Shown here: piece by piece, positions 44,621 to 44,621 of the stretch
Layout of the letters: each line of letters starts with the position of its first letter
How positions within the stretch are numbered: position 1 is the stretch's first letter
Assembly: GCF_015265435.1 (NCBI RefSeq)
Contig: NZ_JABJWH010000011.1
Location: 1 to 44,621 of the forward strand
Direction: 5' to 3'
Length of the DNA: 44,621 nucleotides
From: Alloalcanivorax profundimaris
GTDB lineage: Bacteria; Pseudomonadota; Gammaproteobacteria; Pseudomonadales; Alcanivoracaceae
Position numbers and translations under genes: made by a program
The notes under the pieces: generated by a model
Told to the model about the DNA's origin: nothing
The model's input: only the letters and a program-made list of their open reading frames with translations
The model's database searches: none

Positions 44621-44621
44621 C

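Overview
The window looks like a chromosomal segment of a high-G+C, hydrocarbon-degrading gammaproteobacterium, most probably from the Alcanivorax/Alloalcanivorax group. The indicators are an Alcanivorax-type integral-membrane alkane monooxygenase (alkB) with all its histidine boxes, an AlmA-like flavin monooxygenase, a second Baeyer-Villiger-type monooxygenase, acyl-CoA dehydrogenase and acyl-CoA carboxylase genes, and FecI/FecR/TonB iron uptake. The genus is inferred from gene content, since no rRNA or other marker is present.

Layout. Bases 0.1-5.6 kb: a five-gene peptide/nickel-class ABC importer operon on the minus strand, preceded by a TetR gene. 6.4-9.7 kb: a divergent single-chain biotin-dependent acyl-CoA carboxylase (BC-BCCP-CT). 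9.8-12.9 kb: a 2-hydroxyacid dehydrogenase, a class V aminotransferase and a DUF2147 protein, with 7-bp tandem-repeat clusters at the gene boundaries. 12.9-20.5 kb: an oxidative catabolism island with a TetR repressor divergent from SDR, ferritin-like diiron protein and a flavin monooxygenase carrying a histone-H1-like lysine tail, then an acyl-CoA dehydrogenase and AlmA. 20.5-28.2 kb: mixed housekeeping and stress genes (CHAD, GST, LysR/aldo-keto reductase pair, CDF-like transporter, YqjD-like pair, NAD-type isocitrate dehydrogenase, CrcB).

28.2-31.1 kb: an AraC regulator and an RND adaptor lipoprotein, followed by a chimeric remnant in which the first ~60 residues of an RND pump run in frame into the last ~43 residues of a class A beta-lactamase. 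31.1-34.3 kb: RDD protein, MarR regulator divergent from a siderophore-interacting ferric reductase, YchJ-like protein and flavin reductase. 34.4-38.35 kb: a complete Fur-box/FecI/FecR/TonB-receptor cell-surface signalling cassette. 38.4-40.7 kb: alkB divergent from an AraC-type regulator. 40.8-42.1 kb: ChaC and PdxH. 42.1-44.6 kb: a mobile region with an integron integrase (IntI type) whose 5' end is joined to an IS3-family element, itself joined to a broken IS4-family transposase.

Together the genes describe oxidation of alkanes and of ketone or long-chain derivatives (AlkB, AlmA, BVMO, SDR, ACAD, carboxylase), supported by high-affinity iron acquisition for the iron-rich oxygenases. The most unusual items are the lysine-tailed monooxygenase in an operon with a diiron protein, the RND/beta-lactamase deletion chimera, the dispersed 7-bp repeat hairpins that reach into a gene end, and the decapitated integron integrase. 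No tRNA, rRNA or CRISPR array was seen.
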